64,000 bases of DNA, from the NCBI GenBank assembly GCA_028690665.1, contig JAQVAV010000004.1, forward strand, positions 248,001-312,000, given 5' to 3'. A model generated the notes under the pieces. That model did not search any database, was not told the DNA's origin, and was given only the letters and a program-made list of their open reading frames with translations. Shown here piece after piece: positions 1-8,874 of the stretch (position 1 is the first letter of the stretch; each line of letters starts with the position of its first letter). The position numbers and the translations under genes are program-made. The DNA is from Paludibacter sp. GTDB lineage: Bacteria; Bacteroidota; Bacteroidia; Bacteroidales; Paludibacteraceae.

Positions 1-195
1 TCCATAACTGCTACCTCCTAACAAAGCAATAGAGTTGCCTCCTTCAGTTCCCACAAGACTCGTCCAAAACGCAGTAGCTGCGCCATAGCCTTTTTCATTT
101 TTTACCCGCATAAAATTGGATGCGCGAGTAAGTTCATTTGTTGCAATAATATCTTGATTTTTGTAAGTATCTGTTTTTACAGGAGAGCAAACTTT
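1..195 (-). pseudogene. Decayed or diverged fragment of a metallopeptidase-like lipoprotein gene
   Basis: Read on the minus strand, this stretch encodes a segment closely matching the active-site region of the intact gene ending at 723. Shared blocks include SNF.RVKN.KGYG, ATAFW.SLV.TEGGNSI and LGGSSYG. The zinc motif HELTH of the intact copy reads NELTR here, so both metal-binding histidines are lost. A TGA at 196-198 closes the frame just upstream, and no start codon lies between it and the homologous part. The reading frame stays open to the left edge, so the remainder is outside the window. I read it as the remnant of a tandem paralogue. A diverged gene with a frameshifted 5' end is the alternative. 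Confidence 0.6.
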
Positions 196-223
196 TCAAA
201 AGCCTTGCCCTCCTGTGAGTAGA

Positions 224-742
224 TTATTTCTGATAATACTCCTTAAACCTTTCAATCATACTGTAATCTTTTTTCATCAGTTTTAAAAGCGTGTCATTGA
301 CGGTGAGGTAGTAATTTGTAATTACATTGGATTCATTGTTTTCACTATCAATCACTTCTTTAGTTTGTAGATTGAAAATCTCCGTCATTTGCTCAGCGTC
401 AGGTTCATATCCACCGTAAAAGTTTTGCCAATGAATAGAGGTTGTGTCAGAAATATTATAAACATAAAAATCTTTATAACTTCCTAAACTCCCATATAAT
501 CTTGGTTTATGAATACCGGTAATTTGGGTAAAATTCCATTCTAATGTTGTATCGCAAGTTCCATTAATTTTAAACACCACAGAATCCTGCGGTACTACCC
601 TAATATCCAAATTTAATACATGTACAATCTTTTTATTCGTTAAGTTAATCATATAGTGATTGTCAGTCGTTCTTTGATTCATTGGCTCACAAGCTGTTAA
701 TAATGAAACGATGAGCAGTAAACTAAAAATTATATGCTTCAT
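224..742 (-). CDS. Small lipoprotein, function unknown
   Basis: The 172-residue product has a lipoprotein signal: charged start MKH, hydrophobic stretch, then lipobox LLTAC near residue 18, so it should be lipidated and exported. The mature part is rich in Asn, Thr and aromatic residues and probably beta-sheet, with no enzymatic motif that I recognise. It overlaps the 3' end of the upstream metallopeptidase-like gene by 20 bases, so the two are likely translated from one message. Its C-terminal segment (TNYYLTV) resembles the end of the 138-residue lipoprotein at 3359-3775 (YNYVLHI), and both follow a large lipoprotein whose leader is shared. That suggests equivalent roles, possibly a partner or immunity protein; this is inference. 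Confidence 0.8.
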   Translation of the reverse strand: MKHIIFSLLLIVSLLTACEPMNQRTTDNHYMINLTNKKIVHVLNLDIRVVPQDSVVFKINGTCDTTLEWNFTQITGIHKPRLYGSLGSYKDFYVYNISDTTSIHWQNFYGGYEPDAEQMTEIFNLQTKEVIDSENNESNVITNYYLTVNDTLLKLMKKDYSMIERFKEYYQK

Positions 743-2714
743 ATCTGTTTACTTTGGCTGTTATTGAATCTGATTTAGTTGGATATATTGCTTTCAGGTT
801 GTCCCTGAAACCCGAAAAAGTCTTGGAATACATTGATTTTTCGATATTACCGTAACTACAACCGAGAAGAACTAATTCGTCAAACATTCTGGTATAGTAA
901 ATAGGGAAACTCTTTGTATTATATGTACTTCCATTATAATCTTTTGGTCTGGAAGTGCCATAATATGTACTCATTAAAATTGCATCAAACTTCAAAAAAT
1001 CTTTCATCTGAGACCATTCACGATAATTTGCCCAACCTTCACACAAACCAACCTGTTGCCAGTTGGTATCACCTTTCTTACCATAACTACTGCCACCTAG
1101 CGAAACAATGGAGTTACCTCCTTCAGTTTCCACAAGACTTGACCAAAAAGCAGTGGCTGACCCATAACCCTTATCATTTTTCACTCGTTGGAAGTTTGAA
1201 GCATGTGTAAGTTCATGCCATATGGTTGAATTATAAGTGTAAAGTGCTTCCTGTCGTGAAAAATAATATGTATTCATAAAATGGTTCATATTCCCTCCGG
1301 CTAATAAAATATCTGGCAGGGAATTCAGGAACATTGTCATTGGAAGGCTTGTTGGAACCAAACTACTGCCTTCGGTAGTATATGAATATACATAATTAAA
1401 GAAACCACCTAAAAACAATGCGGTGTATGTATTGGTATGATTCTGGAATAGTGGCGCGCTACTTGATCCTAATCCACTTGGATTTTCACGTAATGCAACT
1501 TGTAAATGTGCTGGTGGACGAACAAGTCCCTCTTTATCGCATATTGTCATATATTCATAAATTGCATTGTTGGTAACACAAGCGTCCCACGCATCGCTGG
1601 TTACATCAATTGTGGCATTATATTCATCTTTACTTTGTACACCCAAACAATGTTTTTGTACCCAAAGACACGAACCCCATAACCATACACGATCCAAATC
1701 CCAACTGTTTTGTTGATTTTTTGTTTTTCCTGTAAAATAAATGGTATGTATCGGGTTTAACGGGTATGATTTGTCAGACTGATAGTATCCATTCTCATTG
1801 GTATAGACATGCCCCCAATAAAACCATGTTAAGAAATGAACCTTTATTCCTTTAAGCGGCACATCTACAAGTGTCGAAGATAAAGAAGTAACACCCTTCT
1901 CGTTCATTGTATGATAACCTTTTACTTTTAGCGTTCCGCTCGGGAAATAAAGGGTAGCTAAAGTAATCGTTTTCCCAAATATCTTAACAGTGAGATACTT
2001 TTTGGCTTTTTGCATCACTGATACATTATTCGTATAAGTATTTTTATCTTTGCTGTCTTGTTTTAAATTTCCGGTTAAATACAACGAAACTGTTTGTAAA
2101 ACCCGCAGAGCTTCATTATTGTTTTGTCCGGTTACGCTCTTGGCTTTCATAATCCCATCTTCACCTGTTTCTGTTTCTACAGAGTAATATGGACTGTGTT
2201 CGAGAATAAAAAGTTCTTCCAATACTTCATATTCGATACCTGAATATGGGGTATACCCAACAGGTACACGAGTATAAAGCCAAGTATACTCGCCTGTTAC
2301 AGTGGGGTCTTTATAATACTCGCCAACTTGTTTTAATTCATAATCGAGCGGAAAGTCGAACAGCGTTAATGTAGTATCGTTCATTAACGTGCTATATTCC
2401 ACGCTATCTTTTGGTAAATATCTGATATACAAATCCGTTGCTGATATTTCAAATTCATTAAAGACACTCGGTGCTCTCATACTACCATTAAGAGATTCCT
2501 TGTTTGCTAAAAGAGAATCCAAAGCTATTTGCATATTTTCAACGCTAAATGGGTTATTGAGTTGATTTCCAAGTATAATCGGTTGTGTTGGTCGATTGAT
2601 ATTGTCTACAACTATTGAAGTGTTCGAATCTTGTAAATTATTGTCAAGCTCATTATTCTCACACGAAGTCAGTGTAAATACCACAAGCACAAAGATATAA
2701 ATTAACTTTTTCAT
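723..2714 (-). CDS. Putative zinc-metallopeptidase lipoprotein
   Basis: I place the start at 2714, giving 663 residues, because the signal peptide MKKLIYIFVLVVFTLTSC with lipobox LTSC begins there. An in-frame upstream ATG at 2798 would add 28 hydrophilic residues before it. The motif HELTH at about residues 500-504 is the HExxH zinc site, and EGWANY further on could supply the third ligand as in gluzincins. Other regions resemble no family I can name. A second, decayed copy lies at 1-195. The upstream 478 bases and the first codons are almost identical to those of the gene at 3772-4878, although the bodies differ. Probable role: lipid-anchored protease at the outer membrane or surface. The substrate is unknown. 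Confidence 0.75.
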   Translation of the reverse strand: MKKLIYIFVLVVFTLTSCENNELDNNLQDSNTSIVVDNINRPTQPIILGNQLNNPFSVENMQIALDSLLANKESLNGSMRAPSVFNEFEISATDLYIRYLPKDSVEYSTLMNDTTLTLFDFPLDYELKQVGEYYKDPTVTGEYTWLYTRVPVGYTPYSGIEYEVLEELFILEHSPYYSVETETGEDGIMKAKSVTGQNNNEALRVLQTVSLYLTGNLKQDSKDKNTYTNNVSVMQKAKKYLTVKIFGKTITLATLYFPSGTLKVKGYHTMNEKGVTSLSSTLVDVPLKGIKVHFLTWFYWGHVYTNENGYYQSDKSYPLNPIHTIYFTGKTKNQQNSWDLDRVWLWGSCLWVQKHCLGVQSKDEYNATIDVTSDAWDACVTNNAIYEYMTICDKEGLVRPPAHLQVALRENPSGLGSSSAPLFQNHTNTYTALFLGGFFNYVYSYTTEGSSLVPTSLPMTMFLNSLPDILLAGGNMNHFMNTYYFSRQEALYTYNSTIWHELTHASNFQRVKNDKGYGSATAFWSSLVETEGGNSIVSLGGSSYGKKGDTNWQQVGLCEGWANYREWSQMKDFLKFDAILMSTYYGTSRPKDYNGSTYNTKSFPIYYTRMFDELVLLGCSYGNIEKSMYSKTFSGFRDNLKAIYPTKSDSITAKVNRYEAYNF

Positions 2715-3178
2715 AAACAATTTTGTTTTGCGAATGCAATAAGTCACTAATTTATTGTCTTCCTCGTTGCATTCAGTTTTTATTTTTCTTTCAAGCATTT
2801 ACAACCCGATGTCGGGCTGTTGCAGGAAACTTTCGTTTCCTGTAGATTTAAGTTTATCGTATCAAAACAAACTTCATAGTCACATGAGGGTGTCCAAAAA
2901 AAGAATTTTGAACGCAAATTCCGCAAATTTTCACAAACAAAACATATTAACACAATATTGAAATAGAAATAATTATGATTTGTGAAAATTTGTGTTTATT
3001 TGCGAACCAACGGTCAGCGAAGCTAAATTTGTGCTCTTCTTTCTTCTGAGACACCCTCCAAATAAATTTTTCATTCTCGATAAATCCGTTTCACAGTTTT
3101 CCGCATTTCACGTATTCTGTCCGCTACTATACTTCACGTACAAAATAATTTTTCAGTTTCGCTAACTTGTGTCCATGT
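2701..3178. repeat. Leader repeat, copy A (promoter region plus signal-peptide codons)
   Basis: This segment matches 4865-5342 base for base at a constant offset of 2164, with about six substitutions and no gaps over 478 bases. It spans the presumed 5' leader of the metallopeptidase-like gene and its first codons. Similarity fades leftward inside the signal-peptide coding region and stops sharply at 3178. Inside it are a hairpin (caggaaac/gtttcctg, 2823-2842) and an inverted-repeat element at 2886-3058. From 3179 to the end of the next gene at 3359 I see only a 9-base inverted repeat (tagccgaat/attcggcta near 3232 and 3309). Confidence 0.9.
2886..3058. repeat. MITE-like inverted-repeat element, copy 1
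   Basis: The ends read gagggtgtcc and gagacaccctc, which are inverted copies of one another. Inside, the arm at 2911-2937 (aacgcaaattccgcaaattt, continuing tcacaaa) pairs imperfectly with 2979-3006 across an AT-rich centre of about 40 bases. The same design recurs at 5050-5222 and, shortened, at 29007-29108. No coding capacity is present. I regard it as a non-autonomous mobile or REP-like element. Transposition itself is not shown by the sequence. Confidence 0.6.
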
Positions 3179-3358
3179 TGGTCGTTTCTTTTTATTTTTT
3201 TACATGTTTAGTAACGAGATAGGCTAAACGCAGTAGCCGAATAACGGGCATATTCACTGTCGCACAACACAAAAGATAATGCAGGAGATAAACCTCCGAA
3301 ATCGCACGAATTCGGCTATTGTACTTAGGCGGGAGTTGCCAAACGTGTGTTTTTGTAA

Positions 3359-3775
3359 CTATTCAAACATATCTGAAGTGATATGCAAAACATAATTATA
3401 CCATTTATTTCTCATGTCAGTACCAAAATATTTATCCCAACAATTATACTTATTGTATTTTTCGGGATTTACATAAATTGTATCATTATTGACAATCTTG
3501 TATATTTCAAGTTTTTTCACTTCGGTTAATAATGCTATGCTATCCATTTCATCTTTCTTATTGTAGTCATATATAAAAAGTGTGAATCCAGCATAAGAAC
3601 GATCTTTTGTTAATATCAATGAATCTTTTTTCCCTGAATTATAAACAAATGAGACATTAACTGTAAAATCAGTATTATTTATAAAATCAATACCTTCGGT
3701 TGTTACTATATCATCACATCCGAATAGCAATAGCAAAGGAATAAATAATATTATTATTTTTTTTTTCATAATCAA
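3359..3775 (-). CDS. Small lipoprotein, function unknown
   Basis: The 138-residue product begins MIMKKK, followed by a strongly hydrophobic stretch and lipobox LLFGC near residue 20, so it is a predicted exported lipoprotein. The rest is short, Asn- and Lys-rich and likely beta-stranded, with no known motif. Its start overlaps the stop of the upstream DUF6973-like lipoprotein by four bases (ATGA), indicating translational coupling. By position and by its C-terminal pattern it resembles the small lipoprotein at 224-742. If the upstream protein is toxic, this would be the natural candidate for a protective partner. Nothing in the sequence proves that. Confidence 0.8.
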   Translation of the reverse strand: MIMKKKIIILFIPLLLLFGCDDIVTTEGIDFINNTDFTVNVSFVYNSGKKDSLILTKDRSYAGFTLFIYDYNKKDEMDSIALLTEVKKLEIYKIVNNDTIYVNPEKYNKYNCWDKYFGTDMRNKWYNYVLHITSDMFE

Positions 3776-4878
3776 TTAGGATTCCAGTATATATATTTAT
3801 AATTATTTGCATCACTTTCATCGGATTTTACTGTACTTTCAACCGTATCTACATTCCAATCCATTTTTATTCCGTTATCAGAATTTTCAATATAATTATA
3901 AACTCTCTTTGTCCATTTCTCCCATTTAAACATATCTCCAAAATAACTACCTCTAAAGGACCAAAATTTCCAATGGCGGCCAACTGAATTGTTATGTAAA
4001 TCCATGTATTTGTCACAAGGTTTATTTGGATTAGCATTTTCATAATACACATCCATAATTAACCATGCTGAAGGTTGGGTCAGATACGAACATAAGAGCA
4101 TGCTTACACATGTATGTTTGAATGCATCCTCTTTTGAGCCTCCCAAGGGGCTTCGAGTACCATAAAATTCATATAGTTTGTTGTATGTTCTACGTTCACA
4201 CATTTTAGCAACTAAATACTCAGTTACTCCAATAGCAGCAATGACACCTACCGAGATTAACACAACACCAACTATTGACTGTGAAGATTTCCGAATATCT
4301 GAACTTCCTTTGACTTTTAAAATATTTTCAAAGTCATTGGTAGTAGCATAAGTTGCTCCTGTTGCCAATGAGTCTAGACTTTGAATCAATTCTAATTCTT
4401 CAGTTGAAGGATTCATTACCTCAATTAATTTTTCAGTTGAAGTAATTTCTTCTATTTCATGTTCTTCCTGATATATTCCCTGAGACTCTTCCCATACTTT
4501 TCGTTGCGCCAAATAATCATTGTACATTTGCATGGCAAATGTACCTTCGTCTTCTATGTCTTTTGACATGCCCACATAAGCTTTATCAGGGTATAGCTCA
4601 ATCAAACGCATTTCAATATATTCAAATAATGTCAAACTATCAGCGCTTACAACTTTCCCTTTTACTCTAAATTTAGAGGATTTTTGGCTTGTACCGTCTT
4701 TCAACGTTTCGTACTCACGTCCTACCACATATAATGCATCTGAGTTAAAACATGGCAACTTACTTATAAATGTCGGAGGTATTGGTTCTTGAACAGTTTG
4801 TTTTTGTTCAATTTCGTTGTCGTTACATGAAGCTAATGTAAATGCCACAAGGACAAAGGAACAAATTAACTTTTTCAT
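3772..4878 (-). CDS. Lipoprotein with a DUF6973-like C-terminal domain
   Basis: I choose the start at 4878 (368 residues) because MKKLICSFVLVAFTLASC, with lipobox LASC, starts there. Residues up to about 200 are hydrophilic and Glu-rich. A hydrophobic stretch near residues 205-225 (VGVVLISVGVIAAIGV) could be a membrane segment. The C-terminal part carries EDAFKHT and MDLHNNSVGR, the pattern I associate with the DUF6973 family (DAFRHA ... MDLHNN.VGR), whose members often sit at the ends of toxin-like proteins. The biochemical activity is unknown. The leader and signal peptide are nearly identical to those of the gene at 723-2714, while the mature proteins are unrelated, so the leader behaves as a separate module. 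Confidence 0.75.
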   Translation of the reverse strand: MKKLICSFVLVAFTLASCNDNEIEQKQTVQEPIPPTFISKLPCFNSDALYVVGREYETLKDGTSQKSSKFRVKGKVVSADSLTLFEYIEMRLIELYPDKAYVGMSKDIEDEGTFAMQMYNDYLAQRKVWEESQGIYQEEHEIEEITSTEKLIEVMNPSTEELELIQSLDSLATGATYATTNDFENILKVKGSSDIRKSSQSIVGVVLISVGVIAAIGVTEYLVAKMCERRTYNKLYEFYGTRSPLGGSKEDAFKHTCVSMLLCSYLTQPSAWLIMDVYYENANPNKPCDKYMDLHNNSVGRHWKFWSFRGSYFGDMFKWEKWTKRVYNYIENSDNGIKMDWNVDTVESTVKSDESDANNYKYIYWNPN

Positions 4879-5342
4879 AAACAATTTTGTTTTGCGGATG
4901 CAATAAGTCACTAATTTATTGCCTTCCTCGTTGCATTCAGTTTTTATTTTTCTTTCAAGTATTTACAACCCAATGTCGGGCTGTTGCAGGAAACTTTCGT
5001 TTCCTGTAGATTTAAGTTTATCGTATCAAAACAAACTTCATAGTCACATGAGGGAGTCCAAAAAAAGAATTTTGAACGCAAATTCCGCAAATTTTCACAA
5101 ACAAAACATATTAACACAATATTGAAATAGAAATAATTATGATTTGTGAAAATTTGTGTTTATTTGCGAACCAACGGTCAGCGAAGCTAAATTTGTGCTC
5201 TTCTTTCTTCTGAGACACCCTCCCAATAAATTTTTCATTCTCGATAAATCCGTTTCACAGTTTTCCGCATTTCACGTATTCTGTCCGCTACTATACTTCA
5301 CGTACAAAATAATTTTTCAGTTTCGCTAACTTGTGTCCATGT
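4865..5342. repeat. Leader repeat, copy B (promoter region plus signal-peptide codons)
   Basis: Partner of 2701-3178. It lies immediately upstream of, and extends into, the DUF6973-like lipoprotein gene. The match ends abruptly at 5342, after which the two flanks differ completely. With about six differences in 478 bases the two copies are either a recent duplication or are kept alike by gene conversion. Confidence 0.9.
5050..5222. repeat. MITE-like inverted-repeat element, copy 2
   Basis: Carried within leader repeat B. It has the same architecture as 2886-3058 but with gagggagtcc at the left end, one base different from copy 1, which weakens the terminal pairing. Confidence 0.6.
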
Positions 5343-6147
5343 CCGTTATTCGCCTTTTTACGTATTATTTATGAATATAGAACAGAAATTTCTACTCCAC
5401 CTTTTGGTCTTTATAATGAAACATAATCCACCTCATAATTAGACAATAATGATTATCTAATATCATTCACAAAAATAATTAAAACATTTTGGAACTCTTT
5501 AATTTTAAGCAAAATATTTTCGAGACAAGGTATTTCACAACTATAAGTATAACAAACACTTACAAATTAATATAAAGAATATTTTGAGACAAGCATATTT
5601 TACAAGAGATTAAAAGCGTAATATTTCAACAAAACAACATCATTCCAAACAGTATTTTAAATAACATTGAATAGTATAAACATTTTATTTTTTATTTGGA
5701 AATTATCTTTCTTTTACTTCTACCATAAAATCGCATACGATTTTATGGTAGTCTTCCGTATTTCGTAACACAATATCTTCGAAACGTATTTGCTTTATCA
5801 TTATAAACCCGGTTGAAAGAAAACACGAATCTTCATCCGGCAATCTCTTATAACCTTTAACTAACAGCTGCAAAGGAATGCATTAATCAATTGAGACTTC
5901 ATCTTCTTTTAGTGCACATTATAAATACGGCATTAGAACTGTACCGAAATTTATATATTTTTCTTTATTTCCCGAATTTTCTAATTCATCACTTTCTAAA
6001 CCTTTCGAAGAGGGCGGTTGGATGAGTATTCATCATGACTCTTATCCTAATATTAGCGATCTTTTTTCCTTCACGCTTACTTTACTTTCATCTTTTTCAA
6101 AGCCATTTTTCACTAATTTTTCTTTAGCCACGACACCATTTGTTATG
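5343..6147. other. AT-rich intergenic region without a recognisable gene
   Basis: I find no convincing coding sequence on either strand in these roughly 800 bases; the short open frames are AT-rich and lack family resemblance. The only structured element is the perfect hairpin at 5720-5751. The right end runs into the guaA promoter. Confidence 0.6.
5720..5751. repeat. Perfect 14-bp hairpin
   Basis: ctaccataaaatcg pairs perfectly with cgattttatggtag around the loop cata. Neither side is followed by a T run, so it does not look like a standard intrinsic terminator. It could be a protein-binding palindrome or a processed RNA structure. Confidence 0.6.
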
Positions 6148-6179
6148 TTTGTATATCCTTCTCTTTTTTTGTACTTTTG
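6148..6179 (+). promoter_or_regulatory. Bacteroidetes-type promoter of guaA
   Basis: TTTG at 6148-6151 is followed after 20 bases by TACTTTTG at 6172-6179, a match to the Bacteroidetes sigma-ABfr consensus. Transcription would start near 6186, about 40 bases before the guaA ATG. Confidence 0.75.
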
Positions 6180-6227
6180 CACAACTTTTTTCAATAATAA
6201 TCCAAAACAATTCAGCAATTTCACTTC

Positions 6228-7745
6228 ATGGAGAAAATTATTATTCTCGACTTTGGTTCACAGACGACACAGTTAATAGGTCGCCGGCTTCGCGAACTGA
6301 ACGAGTATTGCGAAATTTTGCCTTACAACAAATTTCCGGAGCAAACCAATGACATTAAAGGAGTAATTCTTTCGGGAAGCCCATTTTCCGTCTACGATCC
6401 GACCGCTTTCAAAACAGACTTATCCGGCATTCGGGGCCAGTTTCCGGTATTGGGAATATGCTACGGTGCACAATTTATGGCCTACACATCGGGAGGTAAA
6501 GTAGAAGCAGCCGGCTCACGCGAATACGGCCGGGCCAATTTAGCTTACATTAACGACAAAGATCCTCTCTTTAACAACATAAAAGCCGGTTCTCAGATTT
6601 GGATGTCACATGGCGACTCGATTACCACCCTGCCGACTAATTTCACAAAAGTAGCCAGCACAAACGATGTTGATCTGGCAGCCTATAAAGTGGCCGATGA
6701 GAAGACATGGGGCGTACAGTTTCATCCGGAAGTATTTCATACGCTGGACGGGATTTTACTCCTCGAAAACTTTCTGAATATCTGCGAGTGTAAACGAGAC
6801 TGGTCCCCGGCTTCATTTATAGAAACCACTGTTTCTCAGCTCAAAGAGCAATTAGGTAACGATAAAGTTGTACTCGGACTTTCAGGAGGAGTGGATTCAT
6901 CGGTAGCTGCGGTATTGCTAAATAAAGCAATAGGAGAAAACCTCACCTGCATTTTTGTAGATCACGGTCTGCTTCGTAAAAACGAATTCAAAAACGTAAT
7001 GAAAGATTACGAACATCTGGGACTGAATGTCATAGGAGTCAAAGCAAAGGATTATTTCTACAAAGCTCTTAAGGGCGTTTCAGATCCTGAGAAAAAACGT
7101 AAAATCATCGGTGCTGGATTTATTGATGTTTTCGACGCAGAGGCCCGCAAAATAAAAGACGTAAAATGGCTGGCTCAGGGCACCATTTACCCGGACATTA
7201 TAGAGTCGCTCTCGATAACAGGTACCACTATTAAATCTCATCACAATGTAGGAGGTCTTCCGGAAAAAATGAATCTGAAATTGTGTGAACCTTTGCGCTT
7301 GCTTTTCAAAGACGAAGTACGAAAAGTGGGAAACGAGCTTGGTATGATGCACCAGCTAATCAAACGCCAGCCATTCCCTGGTCCCGGACTTGCTGTTCGT
7401 ATTCTGGGTGACATTACCGCTGAGAAAGTACGTATTCTTCAAGATGCCGACGACATTTTTATTAATGGATTAAGAGAATGGAATCTTTATGACAAGGTAT
7501 GGCAGGCAGGCGTAATTCTACTTCCGGTTCAATCGGTCGGTGTCATGGGTGATGAACGCACTTACGAAAATGCGGTTGCATTGCGTGCCGTTACTTCAAC
7601 CGATGCCATGACTGCCGATTGGGCTCAGCTACCTTACGAATTTTTAGCTAAAATGTCTAATGAAATTATCAACAAGGTAAAAGGAGTAAACCGGGTAGTA
7701 TACGACATTAGTTCAAAACCCCCTGCAACTATCGAATGGGAATAA
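6228..7745 (+). CDS. guaA: GMP synthase (glutamine-hydrolysing)
   Basis: The enzyme converts XMP to GMP using ATP and the amide of glutamine, the last step of guanine nucleotide synthesis in the cytosol. The 505 residues comprise a class I glutamine amidotransferase domain with nucleophile Cys78 in GICYGAQ and partners His166 and Glu168 in FHPE. An ATP-pyrophosphatase domain follows with the SGGVDSS loop at 219-225, then the C-terminal dimerisation domain ending KPPATIEWE, the usual ending for this family. The ATG at 6228 gives the family-typical N-terminus directed at the amidotransferase fold. It stands alone with its own promoter and a terminator at 7781-7823. Confidence 0.97.
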   Translation: MEKIIILDFGSQTTQLIGRRLRELNEYCEILPYNKFPEQTNDIKGVILSGSPFSVYDPTAFKTDLSGIRGQFPVLGICYGAQFMAYTSGGKVEAAGSREYGRANLAYINDKDPLFNNIKAGSQIWMSHGDSITTLPTNFTKVASTNDVDLAAYKVADEKTWGVQFHPEVFHTLDGILLLENFLNICECKRDWSPASFIETTVSQLKEQLGNDKVVLGLSGGVDSSVAAVLLNKAIGENLTCIFVDHGLLRKNEFKNVMKDYEHLGLNVIGVKAKDYFYKALKGVSDPEKKRKIIGAGFIDVFDAEARKIKDVKWLAQGTIYPDIIESLSITGTTIKSHHNVGGLPEKMNLKLCEPLRLLFKDEVRKVGNELGMMHQLIKRQPFPGPGLAVRILGDITAEKVRILQDADDIFINGLREWNLYDKVWQAGVILLPVQSVGVMGDERTYENAVALRAVTSTDAMTADWAQLPYEFLAKMSNEIINKVKGVNRVVYDISSKPPATIEWE

Positions 7746-7780
7746 ATTTAAATGATTATAGCCATTAATTATATTCAAAT

Positions 7781-7823
7781 AAAACAAGACAACTTTTAGC
7801 TAACTATCAGTTGTCTTTGTTTT
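7781..7823 (+). terminator. Intrinsic terminator after guaA
   Basis: aaaacaagacaact pairs with agttgtctttgtttt around a 14-base loop. It separates guaA from the TatD gene starting at 7840. Confidence 0.65.
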
Positions 7824-7839
7824 CCATTAAATTCCGGAA

Positions 7840-8613
7840 ATGATCGACACCCATTCACATATTTATTCCGAAGAATTCGATAATGACAGAGATGAAGTTA
7901 TCCTACGGGCTAAAAACGTCGGCGTGGAACACATCATTTTACCCAATATCGATAGTGAATCGCTCCCCCGGATGCTTCAGCTCGAAGCAGAATATCCTGA
8001 TTTTTGCCATGCAGCGATAGGGCTACATCCGACCAGTGTCAACCAGAGTTATAAATCGGAGCTAAATATAATAAAATCAGAACTCGAACGTAAAAGTTAT
8101 ATAGCAATTGGGGAAATCGGCATTGATTTATATTGGGACAAAACATTTCTGAAGGAACAAATTGAAACTTTTCAACTTCAACTTACATGGGCTGTAGAAT
8201 ATAATCTTCCGGTAATAATTCATATCAGAGACGCTTTCAGAGAAACCATGAAAGTCATGGAATTATTCAGGAATAAAGGTTTAAGTGGCGTTTTCCACAG
8301 CTTTGGAGGAGATGAGAAAGAAGCTGCAGAGATAATGAACTTTGGAGGATTTTATCTGGGAATTAACGGAATTGTAACATTTAAAAATTCAAATCTCAGA
8401 AACGTGCTAAAATCAGTACCTTTAGAATACATTCTGACGGAGACGGATGCTCCTTACCTTACCCCTGTTCCGTTCAGGGGAAAAAGGAATGAAAGTGCAT
8501 ATATTGATTACGTATGTGACGAGCTAGCTAAAATTTACAACGTTGATAAGTCTTTAATTTTAAGACAGTCAACTGAAAATTCGAGGCAATTATTTAAAAA
8601 ACTTGGCAATTAA
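7840..8613 (+). CDS. TatD family metal-dependent hydrolase (DNase)
   Basis: The 257-residue length fits the TatD amidohydrolase family. These are TIM-barrel metal enzymes acting as 3'-5' exonucleases or deoxyribonucleases in the cytoplasm. Visible ligands are His5 and His7 in DTHSH, Glu92 in GEIGID, His128 in IIHIRD, His153 in VFHSFGG and Asp203 in ETDAPYL, a complete set. The ATG at 7840 begins MIDTHSH, the usual family start. It lies between the guaA terminator and tRNA-Ser with no evident partner. Cellular substrate cannot be deduced. Confidence 0.93.
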   Translation: MIDTHSHIYSEEFDNDRDEVILRAKNVGVEHIILPNIDSESLPRMLQLEAEYPDFCHAAIGLHPTSVNQSYKSELNIIKSELERKSYIAIGEIGIDLYWDKTFLKEQIETFQLQLTWAVEYNLPVIIHIRDAFRETMKVMELFRNKGLSGVFHSFGGDEKEAAEIMNFGGFYLGINGIVTFKNSNLRNVLKSVPLEYILTETDAPYLTPVPFRGKRNESAYIDYVCDELAKIYNVDKSLILRQSTENSRQLFKKLGN

Positions 8614-8715
8614 TTCGGAATTGTAACTAAAAAAAGTCAAAAAGCATTTTTGTTGCATACAAAATTGAATAAATATATTGTATGTCGTAATTTTTTCTTA
8701 ACTTCGCCCCGTTTT

Positions 8716-8805
8716 GGAGAGGTGCTCGAGTGGTTGAAGAGGTACGCCTGGAAAGCGTATATACGGTGTGGAATCGTATCGAGAGTTCGAATCTCTTCCT
8801 CTCCG
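8716..8805 (+). tRNA. tRNA-Ser (anticodon GGA)
   Basis: Class II tRNA of 90 bases. The acceptor stem GGAGAGG pairs with CCTCTCC (8798-8804), followed by discriminator G. The anticodon stem tacgc/gcgta encloses loop CTGGAAA, anticodon GGA, which reads serine TCC/TCT codons. A long variable arm follows, then the T loop TTCGAAT. CCA is not encoded. A weak promoter-like TAACTTCG lies at 8699-8706. Confidence 0.97.
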
Positions 8806-8874
8806 CTCCTAAAAACAAAATATATTGAAAAACAAACAAAAAATAAAATTAGAAATCTCAAAAAAAGAAGTAAA

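Noticed and set aside
2755..2961. A 68-codon plus-strand frame present almost identically at 4919-5125.
   Set aside because: It lies inside the duplicated leader, so its repetition reflects the DNA repeat. It has no promoter or family resemblance and is antisense to the leader.
3228..3318. Integron attC-like site, considered because of the inverted tagccgaat/attcggcta and nearby palindromic sequence.
   Set aside because: The required RYYYAAC and GTTRRRY core boxes could not be placed convincingly and no integrase is visible.
2886..5222. A riboswitch in the duplicated leader.
   Set aside because: The hairpins are simple inverted repeats that recur at an unrelated place (29007-29108), fitting a mobile repeat better than a metabolite-binding RNA.
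6022..6352. Overlapping plus-strand frames just before guaA.
   Set aside because: They run through the guaA promoter and into its start in another frame, with hydrophobic AT-driven composition and no recognisable domain.
8650..8874. A longer exbB reading frame starting before the tRNA.
   Set aside because: The extension is the translated tRNA. The signal-peptide start at 8875 is the sensible N-terminus.
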